Shown: in pieces, positions 11,791 through 20,234 of the stretch | How the letters are laid out: each line of letters starts with the position of its first letter | How positions within the stretch are numbered: position 1 is the stretch's first letter | Translations under genes and position numbers: made by a program | Notes under the pieces: generated by a model | What the model saw: only the letters and a program-made list of their open reading frames with translations | Database searches by the model: none | Told to the model about the DNA's origin: nothing | Assembly (NCBI RefSeq): GCF_900114645.1 | Contig: NZ_FOTR01000006.1 | Coordinates: 186,001-250,000, forward strand | DNA: 64,000 bases | DNA from: Gracilibacillus orientalis | GTDB taxonomy: Bacteria > Bacillota > Bacilli > Bacillales > Amphibacillaceae | Direction: 5' to 3'

Positions 11791-11980
11791 GCGCAGAGCG
11801 CCCGCTTAAAACAAGAGTGGCTGGAGCGAATCAATTGAGATAAAGGAATCACGGTGAGTTTACGAACCGATGATGACAGGCATAAGGGCGACTAAGCCTC
11901 TGATTTCACCAATCGGCAAGTCTTCTTTATCGTAGGATGATTGGTGAAGTCGCCTAGTTTTTGGGCGCTCGGAGCTAGAC
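11791..11980. repeat. Dispersed non-coding repeat, family A, copy 2 (longest copy)
   Basis: This copy is about 190 bases and its ends are inverted: AGCGCCC near 11797 and GGGCGCT near 11963. It ends in GGAGCTAGAC, shared with the fragments at 33301-33360 and 60541-60625. It lies between hxlB and its terminator, the same arrangement as copy 1 after leuD. A 120-codon minus-strand frame (11860-12222) crosses it and is not treated as an intact gene. Confidence 0.75.
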
Positions 11981-12012
11981 AAATCCTCTAATTTCTTACT
12001 TAGTAATGAAAA

Positions 12013-12051
12013 GAAGCTAAAATGTGTCGTCAACATGTTTAGCTTCTTTTT
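12013..12051 (+). terminator. Terminator downstream of hxlAB
   Basis: GAAGCTAAAATGT pairs almost perfectly with ACATGTTTAGCTTC and is followed by TTTTT. The reverse strand also ends in a short T-rich run, so it may work both ways. Confidence 0.85.
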
Positions 12052-12056
12052 CATTG

Positions 12057-12222
12057 CTATTTCCTTGTTCTTATAACAACCGTGTTTTTCGGACCAATAA
12101 GGGTAGCCGTCATTCCGATTATTCCATAAAGTAAAAACACAGTGGCATAGTCCCGTACTCCAACTATACGGTGGTGTTAAATCGTTAATCGGTTGCATTT
12201 GAAGTATATTACCATTAAACAT
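12057..12222 (-). pseudogene. Possible remnant of a small membrane protein gene
   Basis: On the minus strand one frame reads ...NDLTPPYSW and another, overlapping it, reads VFLLYGIIGMTATLIGP followed by KNTVVIRTRK and a stop. The second stretch looks like a transmembrane segment with a basic tail but has no start of its own; its frame is closed upstream at 12177-12179. Together they could be the frameshifted end of a decayed membrane protein gene. I do not recognise the family. Confidence 0.25.
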
Positions 12223-12244
12223 TTCTAGAGTAGAGAAATCAATT

Positions 12245-12643
12245 TTATGTTGCTTCTGCTATATGTTCTACTTCACCTGGTTCATATTCTGCATATGTTA
12301 TCTTCCATTGATTGTCGATCCGTTTCACCTTAGCAGGTAATTGGTCAATAGCACCATCAGCATATTCGATTTCTACTATAACTTCAAAAAAGGAATCAGA
12401 AACTTTATTTGATTCCATAATTTCAAAGTCGATAAAAGATGATGTACGAAGATTATCCTTATAACTTTCTAACTGTTTTTCCTTCGAGGCCAAGCGATCA
12501 TCATCCATATAAGTTGCAAAGGTTTCCACGTCACCTACTATTAAAGCCTTGAATGGTGATTCAACAACTTCTTTTGGAGTGCCTTCATCTTGTAGAAAAG
12601 CGTTACCGATAAAACAAAGAGATAATAAAAGTATACCCACCAT
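12245..12643 (-). CDS. Small exported or membrane-anchored protein, unknown function, possible frameshifted start
   Basis: The frame encodes 132 residues: a hydrophobic N terminus (MVGILLLSLCFIGNAF) and a soluble domain with VVESPFKALIVGDVETFATYMDD, an organisation seen in NTF2-like DUF4878-type exported proteins. The ATG at 12643 has no ribosome site. A good AAAGGAGG lies farther up, next to an ATG at 12678 whose frame (MKESIEK...) stops after eight codons. One extra A in the A5 run (12658-12662) would join that start to ...ILVWSMVGILLLSL, a normal signal anchor. The gene may carry a one-base deletion or a sequencing error. It lies downstream of the sigma/anti-sigma pair in the same orientation. 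Confidence 0.6.
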   Translation of the reverse strand: MVGILLLSLCFIGNAFLQDEGTPKEVVESPFKALIVGDVETFATYMDDDRLASKEKQLESYKDNLRTSSFIDFEIMESNKVSDSFFEVIVEIEYADGAIDQLPAKVKRIDNQWKITYAEYEPGEVEHIAEAT

Positions 12644-12766
12644 TGACCATACTAGAATTTTTCTATTGATTCTTTCATTCCTCCTTTATTGAAACATTAC
12701 CATTTTATTCCTTATAAAGATAGAGAGTTGGCGGGAATTTTTCAACTATTTTAAAGTAAAAGTCTT

Positions 12767-13801
12767 TTATTTCCATTCAAATTGATCTTCAGAATATCCA
12801 TCAGGTATTTCAATGGAAAAAGTAGAATTATCTACTTTTTGGTTTATCTTAATGTGGTCCGTTTCAAGATAGTCCACCACTTCATCTTTTTCATTATAAA
12901 TTTCCTTCTTTAGAAGAATTCCGGTTTGTCGGTCTACCCAAAATTTAAAAGCTGATCCTGTTGTTTTAGTAGCGCTATATTCATCTAATGTTCCTTTGAT
13001 TACTATTACTTTGCGATCAAGTAAATCAGCAGATTGTTTTTCGATCTCCCATTCCTCATAATCTTTTAAAAAGTTAGTAGCTATTTCATATGGAAAAACT
13101 GAATTATTAGCATACCCAACTCGCGGACGTCCTCTCTTCCTACTTACTGGTTCACCATCATCATTTTCACCATATACCTCCTCTAAAGTAATTGGACCAT
13201 TATCATTAAAAGCTGCATCTTCAGATAAAAGATATTCTTTGCCGTCGTGATTAAGTTTTAAAAACTCCTTTTCATTAAACACAACCGATTCACTATCTGA
13301 GTATTCCGTATTATCCTGTGTAAATTTAGAATTCGTTGTAACATTTCCACCTAGCTGACCTTCTAAGAGACTTATCGTATACTCTACATTTGCTGTTTCA
13401 TATGGTGTTTGAGACCTAAACTCTCCTTCTACTGTATCAAAATGATCTACTGTATTTAACATAAGAAGATGTACCTCTTCTTTTGATAAAGTTTCTATTT
13501 TTTGCTCACTATCTTTTTCCTCAACCTCTTTTTCCTTTTGATTTATACTTTGACTTACATTGTTATTTGGATTTGGTGAATGTCCAGCATTAAAATTGTT
13601 ATTTATAAGTATTCCTAAGAACAAAATGACAGAAAAAACTGCTACAACACTTAATATTCTAGGCATCATATTTGTAAAAGATCTTCTTTTCTTAATGTTT
13701 ATCTGTTCAAAAATATTTTGTTTGTGTTTATTTTCAAATTTAACCTCTTTTAACTCAGAAGAAATCATATCTTTCCTTAGGTTCTTTAATTTTTTATCCA
13801 T
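12767..13801 (-). CDS. Probable membrane-bound anti-sigma factor with LolA-like sensor domain
   Basis: The 344-residue protein has a charged cytoplasmic N terminus (MDKKLKNLRKDMISSELKEV), one membrane segment at about residues 48-68 (ILSVVAVFSVILFLGILI), an Asn/Glu-rich linker, and an outside domain whose end (FWVDRQTGILLKKEIY through STFSIEIPDGY) resembles the LolA/RseB-type lipoprotein-sorting fold. The ATG at 13801 is chosen because GAGGTGA precedes it; the GTG at 13813 lies in that site. It overlaps the sigma gene stop by eight bases. Such pairing is typical of an anti-sigma holding its ECF sigma at the membrane; that role is inferred. Confidence 0.7.
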   Translation of the reverse strand: MDKKLKNLRKDMISSELKEVKFENKHKQNIFEQINIKKRRSFTNMMPRILSVVAVFSVILFLGILINNNFNAGHSPNPNNNVSQSINQKEKEVEEKDSEQKIETLSKEEVHLLMLNTVDHFDTVEGEFRSQTPYETANVEYTISLLEGQLGGNVTTNSKFTQDNTEYSDSESVVFNEKEFLKLNHDGKEYLLSEDAAFNDNGPITLEEVYGENDDGEPVSRKRGRPRVGYANNSVFPYEIATNFLKDYEEWEIEKQSADLLDRKVIVIKGTLDEYSATKTTGSAFKFWVDRQTGILLKKEIYNEKDEVVDYLETDHIKINQKVDNSTFSIEIPDGYSEDQFEWK

Positions 13802-14378
13802 TATAAAGGTCACCTCTTTCCAATGTTTTTCTAAGAGATTCTTTTGCTTTCTTCAACCTTGTTTTGATGGTGTTTTCATTTAATTGAAGTATCTCTTTAA
13901 TTTCTCTAATCTTTAATTCTTCAAAATAATATAATATAATTACCTCTCTATATTTTGGAGCTAAAGAAAAAACATTTTCAGTCAGAATACTAGAAGTATC
14001 ATTCTTTAAATAGATAGACTCTGTTGACTCGGTTTTTTTACGACTAAAGATACTTTGAAGTATATCAGTCGGAATCATACGTTTAACATAAGAACTTCTC
14101 AAATAATCTTTGCAACCATTAATCGTAATCCGATAAACCCAACTTCTTATGGAAGCATTGTCTTTTAATTGATTCCTCTTCTGATAACACTTCAGAAACG
14201 CATTTTGAGTTAAATCTTCAGCAATAGCTTTATCTCTTACATAACTATAAGCCAACCAAATCATTTCCTGCCCATATTCGTTCATTAAGTCATTTAACCA
14301 AATTTCTGCATTTACTTGATTCATATTAGTATTTTCCATTTCTATAAGATTAGTTTGTTTAGAAAAATTGCTGGGCAT
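13794..14378 (-). CDS. ECF-type RNA polymerase sigma factor
   Basis: The 194-residue protein has sigma region 2 (MIWLAYSYVRDKAIAEDLTQ, then NAFLKCYQKR and SWVYRITINGCKDYLR) and region 4 (LAPKYREVIILYYFEELKIR, then ENTIKTRLKKAKESLR). AAAGGAGTG precedes the ATG. It is the first gene of a two- or three-gene minus-strand unit with the anti-sigma gene and perhaps the small exported protein. The regulon is unknown; such systems commonly answer envelope stress. Confidence 0.9.
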   Translation of the reverse strand: MPSNFSKQTNLIEMENTNMNQVNAEIWLNDLMNEYGQEMIWLAYSYVRDKAIAEDLTQNAFLKCYQKRNQLKDNASIRSWVYRITINGCKDYLRSSYVKRMIPTDILQSIFSRKKTESTESIYLKNDTSSILTENVFSLAPKYREVIILYYFEELKIREIKEILQLNENTIKTRLKKAKESLRKTLERGDLYNG

Positions 14379-14493
14379 GTGTTCACTCCTTTCTCAAATA
14401 TAAGACGTAGCTCAGAATTGTTTAGTTTTGTGTTTTTAAAATTTCCTTATTGAGGAGTTTAATTTTTAGGGCGATATGTCTAAGAAACGGAAA

Positions 14494-14516
14494 TAAGCCC
14501 ATCATCGATGGGCTTA
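14494..14516. terminator. Perfect hairpin in the gap upstream of the ECF sigma gene
   Basis: TAAGCCCATC (14494-14503) and GATGGGCTTA (14507-14516) form a 10-bp stem with a three-base loop. It has only a weak T-run on either side and no intact gene to terminate, so it may be left over from lost genes. Confidence 0.4.
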
Positions 14517-14639
14517 TAATACAAATCGTTTATCTAGTTCACATCAAATAGACCATAGGGAGTAATGTGATTATAATTTAAAAGAGAAAGAGCATGTAAA
14601 TCTTCATGTGTCATGTTCTCAAGCCTCTTTGCTCTTTCA

Positions 14640-14960
14640 TCGTGTTTTCGATTTTAATATCCGACCAAACTATTTTGAAGAAGCCAAAGAAATAGCACAG
14701 CAATTTCCTTAGCTTCTACCTGGTTCTTCTGAATTTAACCATTGTTACCGGAGAAGATTAATCGACCGCAGAATTCTATTCTCGACTACGTTGAACCTTT
14801 TTTGAATCTCCAGTCTAATTTCTTCGTGCATTAAGAATCGCTTATGAAAATGGTTTTAATAGCCTTTCCAAGTTCACTCAATGCCCTATCAACCGGATGA
14901 CTCTTGTTTTTCAAAATGGCTTATTAAACTTTTATGCTGTAGCATACTTCACATTTTTTG
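14640..14960 (+). pseudogene. Decayed regulator remnant, possibly AraC-type HTH
   Basis: The 712-base gap between the sigma gene and the DUF421 gene has no intact ORF. One plus-strand stretch (14825-14881) reads RALRIAYENGFNSLSKFTQ, which fits the second helix-turn-helix of AraC regulators (IAYE-GFNS-S-F). Another frame upstream reads FNIRPNYFEEAKEIAQQF before a stop. The two are in different frames, as expected for a gene remnant. The AraC assignment rests on that short match only; the rest of the gap shows nothing recognisable. Confidence 0.35.
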
Positions 14961-15090
14961 TTGATAAATAAGATCTCAATTAATTAACTTTTGAGCAATA
15001 ACAAGTTGCAAATTCAAATCAGACTCGTTCATCCCCTGATGCAACTTGTAGGACCTACTACTAATAGGAATGGTTCTAAAAAGAATTGAT

Positions 15091-15717
15091 TTACTCTAAA
15101 TGTTTGGGTGGAGGAGTTTGATGTTGCTTATCTGCTACTTCCTGAAATATATTATCTTGTTCTTTCGGATTTTGCGTATTATTATCCGTATTCTTTTGCA
15201 AAACATTTAAGGCTGTTTGAAGTTGCTTTAATTGAGTATTAACTTGTTGAAAATCACCTTTAGTCATTGGTTGAGCATCAGATTTTAACAAATAACCTAT
15301 CTGCCCATTTGGTTCTATTGTTGCCCATTCAACATCACTGATTTTAGTTACATTTTGTTGACGTAATAACATTTCCAGTAAATCTACTGTTAAACGGTAC
15401 TTCTTAAGGTTTTTTTCAACTAATTGTCCATTCTCAATTAATATAGCTGATTTTCCTGTAATGAAATTTTCGACTTTGTCCGATTTAAGTTGAAAGTACT
15501 CCAATGCAATCAATGTAAGAATCAAAATGGCACAAACTCCAAATGTTACCCATATATTCTTACCAGATACCGGCTGAATCAGTAATGAACCAATCCCTAT
15601 CATTAGGACGGTTTGTGCTAATGACATTTGTGATATCGATTTCCTGCCAGCTACACGAAGGAGTAACGTTCCAATTACTATGATTAAAATAGCTTTCCAA
15701 ATCCAATCAAATTCCAC
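15091..15717 (-). CDS. DUF421 membrane protein, YetF-like
   Basis: About 208 residues with three N-terminal membrane segments (WIWKAILIIVIGTLLLRVAG, then MIGIGSLLI and VTFGVCAILILTLIALEYF) followed by the soluble DUF421/YetF domain (GKSAILIENGQL, LTVDLLEMLLRQQNV). The tail is Gln/Asn-rich and extends past the domain. I prefer the GTG at 15717 because AAAGGG lies eight bases before it; the GTG at 15726 overlaps that site. The family is common in spore formers and its biochemical role is unsettled. Confidence 0.8.
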   Translation of the reverse strand: MEFDWIWKAILIIVIGTLLLRVAGRKSISQMSLAQTVLMIGIGSLLIQPVSGKNIWVTFGVCAILILTLIALEYFQLKSDKVENFITGKSAILIENGQLVEKNLKKYRLTVDLLEMLLRQQNVTKISDVEWATIEPNGQIGYLLKSDAQPMTKGDFQQVNTQLKQLQTALNVLQKNTDNNTQNPKEQDNIFQEVADKQHQTPPPKHLE

Positions 15718-15819
15718 AAGTAACACCCTTTCAGCTGAAATTATTATCCTAGATTTCTCCTGGGTGATATTCCTATACTTTCTTAGGATGGCTTGTGCAT
15801 GATGGATTATGTATTATAC

Positions 15820-16566
15820 TTATATAATTTCCAACATCGCTAACATTCCCGTTATCGCATACAGGTTCCAAATAATATGAAGAATTATTGGCACTACTAA
15901 TGTATTAGTCAGACGATATACCCCGATAAAAATCATCCCCATAATCATGGCAGATAGAAAATGTCCTGGATGTAATGCGCCAAAAATAACGGCAGACACA
16001 ATTAGTCCTATCCAAAATGAATATTTAACATCTAAAAATTTATGTACTAATCCTCTAAACATAATTTCTTCTTTAATCGGCGTTAATATGGTAAAGGCAA
16101 AGTAGAACAATAAAATATTAAACCAATGGTCTGACAAACCTTCTAAACCAAAGGTATCAATTTGGCTCCCGCCTTCTTCCCACTTAAACACATTGAGAAT
16201 CAAAAATTGAATAATATAATTGGAGATCAATGCCAATAAAAGATATAAATATGTTTTCCCCTTTTTTAACGGTTTCAATGAGAATGCTGATTTAAGAAAA
16301 TGTCGCACCTTCTTAAATAATAACAGAGCAATCACAAATCCAAGAGAATCTAGGATTAACGTATAATGACTTTCCATCAATAAGTTTGTATAATATCCTT
16401 CCCCCCCTCCATCTAATATAATTGCAACAATCCCAAATATTAAACCTATCACAAGCACAAAACCAAGGTAAGATAAGAAAAAGCTGATAATCCCACCCCA
16501 GCCAAATTTAGGATTTTCTTTCCTAGCATGTCTCTCATTTTCTTTGTTAAGAGCGGTTTCTTCCAT
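15820..16566 (-). CDS. CPBP-family intramembrane glutamic protease
   Basis: The 248-residue multi-pass protein has about six to eight hydrophobic segments and the CPBP (Abi/Rce1-like) motifs: EEIMFRG (motif 1, Glu-Glu-x3-Arg), FGALHPGHF (motif 2 His) and HIIWNLYA (motif 3). Members process prenylated proteins, bacteriocin-related or signalling peptides; the substrate here is unknown. The start MEETALNKE at 16566 follows AAAGGGGG; an ATG 21 bases upstream lacks a separate site. It stands alone. Confidence 0.85.
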   Translation of the reverse strand: MEETALNKENERHARKENPKFGWGGIISFFLSYLGFVLVIGLIFGIVAIILDGGGEGYYTNLLMESHYTLILDSLGFVIALLLFKKVRHFLKSAFSLKPLKKGKTYLYLLLALISNYIIQFLILNVFKWEEGGSQIDTFGLEGLSDHWFNILLFYFAFTILTPIKEEIMFRGLVHKFLDVKYSFWIGLIVSAVIFGALHPGHFLSAMIMGMIFIGVYRLTNTLVVPIILHIIWNLYAITGMLAMLEII

Positions 16567-16686
16567 TTCAAGGCCCCCTTTAAACATTTTTCGGTAGTTA
16601 CTTTACGAGTAATGTACGTAGAATGTTTCAAGATTCTGATATCTAGTGTCGTCTTAGGTTATAAGGGTTGTTTTAATTCTATCAAC

Positions 16687-16722
16687 TAAAAAAGGATACA
16701 GCACTCAATAATGCTGTATCCT
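16687..16722 (-). terminator. Terminator of the deoxynucleoside catabolic genes
   Basis: AGGATACAGCA pairs with TGCTGTATCCT (16693-16722) and on the minus strand runs into TTTTTT. It is placed just after deoC, the last gene of the unit. Confidence 0.85.
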
Positions 16723-16735
16723 CACCTGTTATATA

Positions 16736-17401
16736 TTAATAATCACTATTACTTTCTTCACCGTTTACAATAGCAACACTTGCGCTTGCACCGATTCTGG
16801 ATGCCCCGGCATCAATCATTGCTTGTGTAGTCTCTAAGTCGCGGACACCACCTGAAGCTTTGACACCGACATTTGGTCCGACAGTTTTACGCATTAATGC
16901 AATATCTTCTGCTGTAGCTCCTCCTGTTGAGAAACCTGTTGATGTTTTGACATAGTCAGCACCTGCTACAACTGCTAATTGACAAGCTGTTTCTTTTTCT
17001 TCGTCTGTTAGTAAGCATGTTTCAATAATCACTTTTACTAATGCTTTTCCAGATGCAGCTTGTACAACTGCTTCGATATCTTTTTGTACTACATCATGTT
17101 TTCCATCTTTTAATGCACCGATATTAATCACCATGTCAACTTCTGTTGCACCTTTCTCGATGGTGTATTTGGCTTCAAAAGCTTTAACAGCAGTGGCCGT
17201 TGCACCTAATGGGAAACCAATCACCGTACAAACTGCTACATCCGTCCCTTTTAATAATTCTTTCGCATAGGCTACCCATGTTGGATTGACACAAACGGAG
17301 AAAAAACCGTATTCTTTCGCTTCATTACACAAAGTCTCGATTTGTTCATTTGTTGTGTCTGGTTTTAATGCAGTATGATCAATTTTGTTTGCTAAGGTCA
17401 T
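16736..17401 (-). CDS. deoC: Deoxyribose-phosphate aldolase
   Basis: DeoC splits 2-deoxyribose 5-phosphate into acetaldehyde and glyceraldehyde 3-phosphate. The Schiff-base lysine lies in [11 protein letters not shown] and a second active-site lysine in [20 protein letters not shown] marks the N terminus. ATG at 17401 (MTLANKIDH) is used because AAGGAGG abuts the upstream ATG at 17413. About 221 residues. It completes the route from deoxynucleosides to glycolysis with punA, pdp and deoB. Confidence 0.96.
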   Translation of the reverse strand: MTLANKIDHTALKPDTTNEQIETLCNEAKEYGFFSVCVNPTWVAYAKELLKGTDVAVCTVIGFPLGATATAVKAFEAKYTIEKGATEVDMVINIGALKDGKHDVVQKDIEAVVQAASGKALVKVIIETCLLTDEEKETACQLAVVAGADYVKTSTGFSTGGATAEDIALMRKTVGPNVGVKASGGVRDLETTQAMIDAGASRIGASASVAIVNGEESNSDY

Positions 17402-17422
17402 ATTCAATCTCATCCTCCTTAT

Positions 17423-17845
<423 letters not shown>

Positions 17846-18658
17846 TTAACCAATTTCTTGGATTAGTTGTTTAACAAATTGTAAAAAGGATTCTCGAACT
17901 TTTTCCGTTGTTTCAATAACTTCATCATGTGTCAAAGGTTGATCTAAGATTCCAGCTGCCATATTCGAGATGCAAGATACACCAACACATTTGATACCGG
18001 CATGACGAGCAACGGTTACTTCAGGTACAGTCGACATACCCACGGCATCTCCACCGATTGTATCTAACATGCGGATTTCTGCTGGAGTCTCATAGCTTGG
18101 ACCGGTATTCCAAACATAAACACCTTCTTTTAATGTAATATTCAGTTGCTCGGCCGCCTGTTTGGCTACTTGTTGTAATTCACGGTCGTAAGCGGTTGAC
18201 ATATCTGGGAATCGGACACCATGCTCACTGATATTTTCTCCGATTAAAGGGTTTTGACCGGTATTGTTAATATGATCCGTAATTAACATTAAATTACCGG
18301 GTTCTAAAGAGCGGTTAACGCCACCTGCAGCATTGGTTACTAATAACTTATCAATCCCTAATTCTTTCATTACACGGACAGGAAATGTTACCGCATCTAA
18401 GCCATACCCTTCATAGTAGTGAAAACGGCCCTGCATCGCAATAACATCGATACCTTGAAGATTTCCGATCACTAATTGCCCTGCATGTCCTTCTACAGTT
18501 GATACCGGGAATCCCGGAATGTCTTCATATTTAATTTTAGTTGGATTCTCTATTTCATCTGCAAGCATACCTAAACCTGATCCCAAAATCAAACCGATTT
18601 TAGGTTGGGATTTAATTTGGTCTTTTAGATAAGTAGTTGCATCTGCTAAGTGGTTCAT
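17846..18658 (-). CDS. punA: Purine-nucleoside phosphorylase (trimeric, PunA type)
   Basis: The 270-residue enzyme phosphorolyses (deoxy)guanosine and (deoxy)inosine. The family signatures are LILGSGLGML (phosphate loop), GRFHYYEG, VTNAAGGVNRSL and the purine site SYETPAEIRML; NMAAGILDQPL is near the end. The length and motifs point to the trimeric PNP-II type (B. subtilis PupG) rather than hexameric DeoD. It lies 15 bases downstream of deoB. Confidence 0.95.
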   Translation of the reverse strand: MNHLADATTYLKDQIKSQPKIGLILGSGLGMLADEIENPTKIKYEDIPGFPVSTVEGHAGQLVIGNLQGIDVIAMQGRFHYYEGYGLDAVTFPVRVMKELGIDKLLVTNAAGGVNRSLEPGNLMLITDHINNTGQNPLIGENISEHGVRFPDMSTAYDRELQQVAKQAAEQLNITLKEGVYVWNTGPSYETPAEIRMLDTIGGDAVGMSTVPEVTVARHAGIKCVGVSCISNMAAGILDQPLTHDEVIETTEKVRESFLQFVKQLIQEIG

Positions 18659-18673
18659 CTGAACAGCCTCCTC

Positions 18674-19852
18674 TTAATCAATCTCTTTTAGAAAACTTTT
18701 CCCGTTTGATGGCAATGTTACACTAAAATTGTCTGCAATGGTAGCACCAATATCGGCAAATGTATTTCTTATTTCTAATTGTTTACCATTTATAATATGA
18801 TTATGACGGACTAGAAGCGGTACATATTCTCTTGTATGATCTGTCCCATGATGTACTGGGTCATTACCGTGATCTGCTGTAATGATAAGAAGATCATCTT
18901 CTCGCAATTTATCAAGCATTTCTGGTAAACGTTGATCAAATGCTTCCAATGCTTCGCCATAGCCTTGGGGATCACGACGGTGTCCATACTTTGCGTCAAA
19001 ATCAACAAGGTTGAGGAAATTCAATCCGTGGAAATCTTTATCCATAGATTGGATGAATTTCTCCATGCCATCAGCATTATCCTTCGTACGAATTGCCTCT
19101 GTTACACCTTCCCCATCATAAATGTCAGATATTTTTCCTAATGCAATCACATCGTAATCGGTATCCGCTAAATCGTTCATCACAGTTCTTCCAAAAGGCT
19201 TTAAAGCATAATCATGACGATTAGATGTACGCTCAAAAGTACCAGGCTCACCAACAAACGGACGGGCAATTACTCGACCTACCATATATTTTTCATTTTT
19301 CGTTAAATCACGAGCAATTTCACAGATTTTGTATTGCTCTGCAATCGGAATAATCTCTTCATGTGCAGCAATTTGTAAAACAGAGTCAGCTGAAGTGTAA
19401 ACAATTAAATCTCCTGATCTCATATGTTCTTCGCCAAGTTCTTCCATAATTTCCGTGCCTGAAGCTGGTTTATTACCGATAATTTTTCGTCCTGTTCTCT
19501 CTTCTAATTGTTGAACTAAATCATCAGGAAACCCATCAGGGAAGGTTTGAAAAGGCTGTTCAATATGTAGACCCATGATTTCCCAGTGCCCTGTCATCGT
19601 ATCCTTCCCGTTTGATGCCTCTTGCATTTTCGTATAATGTGCTGTTGGTTGTTCCGCTTTTTCGATACCATTTATTTCTCGAATATTACTTAATCCTAAT
19701 TTTCCGATATGAGGCATATTTAAACCATTCATATGCTCTGCAATGTGACCTAATGTATCCGCACCTTTGTCATTAAATTTAGCTGCATCCGGTGCTTCTC
19801 CAATTCCTACAGAATCTAATACTATTAAAAATACACGTTTAAATGAGTTCAA
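18674..19852 (-). CDS. deoB: Phosphopentomutase
   Basis: The 392-residue Mn-dependent alkaline-phosphatase-superfamily mutase interconverts (deoxy)ribose 1- and 5-phosphate. Landmarks are the metal/Thr site [23 protein letters not shown] with the catalytic Thr, and [18 protein letters not shown] carrying metal ligands. It links the phosphorylases to deoC. It also called drm in B. subtilis. The gap upstream holds a long inverted repeat. Confidence 0.96.
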   Translation of the reverse strand: MNSFKRVFLIVLDSVGIGEAPDAAKFNDKGADTLGHIAEHMNGLNMPHIGKLGLSNIREINGIEKAEQPTAHYTKMQEASNGKDTMTGHWEIMGLHIEQPFQTFPDGFPDDLVQQLEERTGRKIIGNKPASGTEIMEELGEEHMRSGDLIVYTSADSVLQIAAHEEIIPIAEQYKICEIARDLTKNEKYMVGRVIARPFVGEPGTFERTSNRHDYALKPFGRTVMNDLADTDYDVIALGKISDIYDGEGVTEAIRTKDNADGMEKFIQSMDKDFHGLNFLNLVDFDAKYGHRRDPQGYGEALEAFDQRLPEMLDKLREDDLLIITADHGNDPVHHGTDHTREYVPLLVRHNHIINGKQLEIRNTFADIGATIADNFSVTLPSNGKSFLKEID

Positions 19853-19880
19853 AGTTAATCTTCCTCTCTATAAGTGCGTA

Positions 19881-19960
19881 TTCAAAAAGGTGCCAAATTA
19901 GAAGCAAGAAAAACAAGCCAACAAAAAGATTCGCCGCTTATCATTTGGTGCCTTTTTGAA
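19881..19960. terminator. Long inverted repeat between xapX and deoB
   Basis: TTCAAAAAGGTGCCAAA (19881-19897) and TTTGGTGCCTTTTTGAA (19944-19960) are perfect 17-bp inverted copies 46 bases apart. Each arm ends in a T-rich run on one strand. It could terminate transcripts coming from pdp-xapX before deoB, act as an attenuator, or be a small inserted repeat; I cannot tell which. Confidence 0.55.
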
Positions 19961-19976
19961 CATCATCTATAACCTT

Positions 19977-20141
19977 TTAGAACAATGTCTTGATCCAATC
20001 AGCAATCTGTCCTCCGAAATAAACACCAAAGATACCTACTATTCCTGCAAGTACTGGCGGTGCTGGTAATGGTAATTTCATAAATTTAAATACGATGCCG
20101 ATCATGATCCCAGCAAGTAAGCTTAGTAAAAGTTCTTTCAT
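19977..20141 (-). CDS. XapX-domain small membrane protein
   Basis: The 54-residue protein begins MKELLLSLLAGIMIGIVF, continues KFMKLPLPAPPVLAGIVGIF and ends GGQIADWIKTLF. This is the XapX domain: two hydrophobic segments around the PLPAPPVLAG motif. XapX genes are often found near purine or xanthosine salvage genes, and here it sits between pdp and deoB. The function is unknown. AGGAGTG precedes the ATG, and a copy of the proposed GntR operator lies 32 bases upstream. Confidence 0.9.
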   Translation of the reverse strand: MKELLLSLLAGIMIGIVFKFMKLPLPAPPVLAGIVGIFGVYFGGQIADWIKTLF

Positions 20142-20172
20142 GTTGTTTCACTCCTATTTTATATCTTTCGAA

Positions 20173-20186
20173 GTAGGATGTCCAAC
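20173..20186 (-). promoter_or_regulatory. Operator-like copy upstream of xapX
   Basis: GTAGGATGTCCAAC differs by one or two bases from the two sites upstream of pdp (21629-21642 and 21698-21711). Its position before xapX suggests the same regulator acts here. Confidence 0.45.
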
Positions 20187-20234
20187 CTCTTGTGATTGCA
20201 TATAGATCTTACATTTCCTAAAAGGTCCACTTTT

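Noticed and set aside
11860-12222. Intact 120-codon minus-strand gene
   Set aside because: It runs through a dispersed repeat and the hxlB terminator, has no ribosome site, and its protein-like part is frameshifted. Only a possible remnant is listed.
16449-16631. Separate small gene upstream of the CPBP protease
   Set aside because: It is another frame of the CPBP N-terminal region and has no ribosome site.
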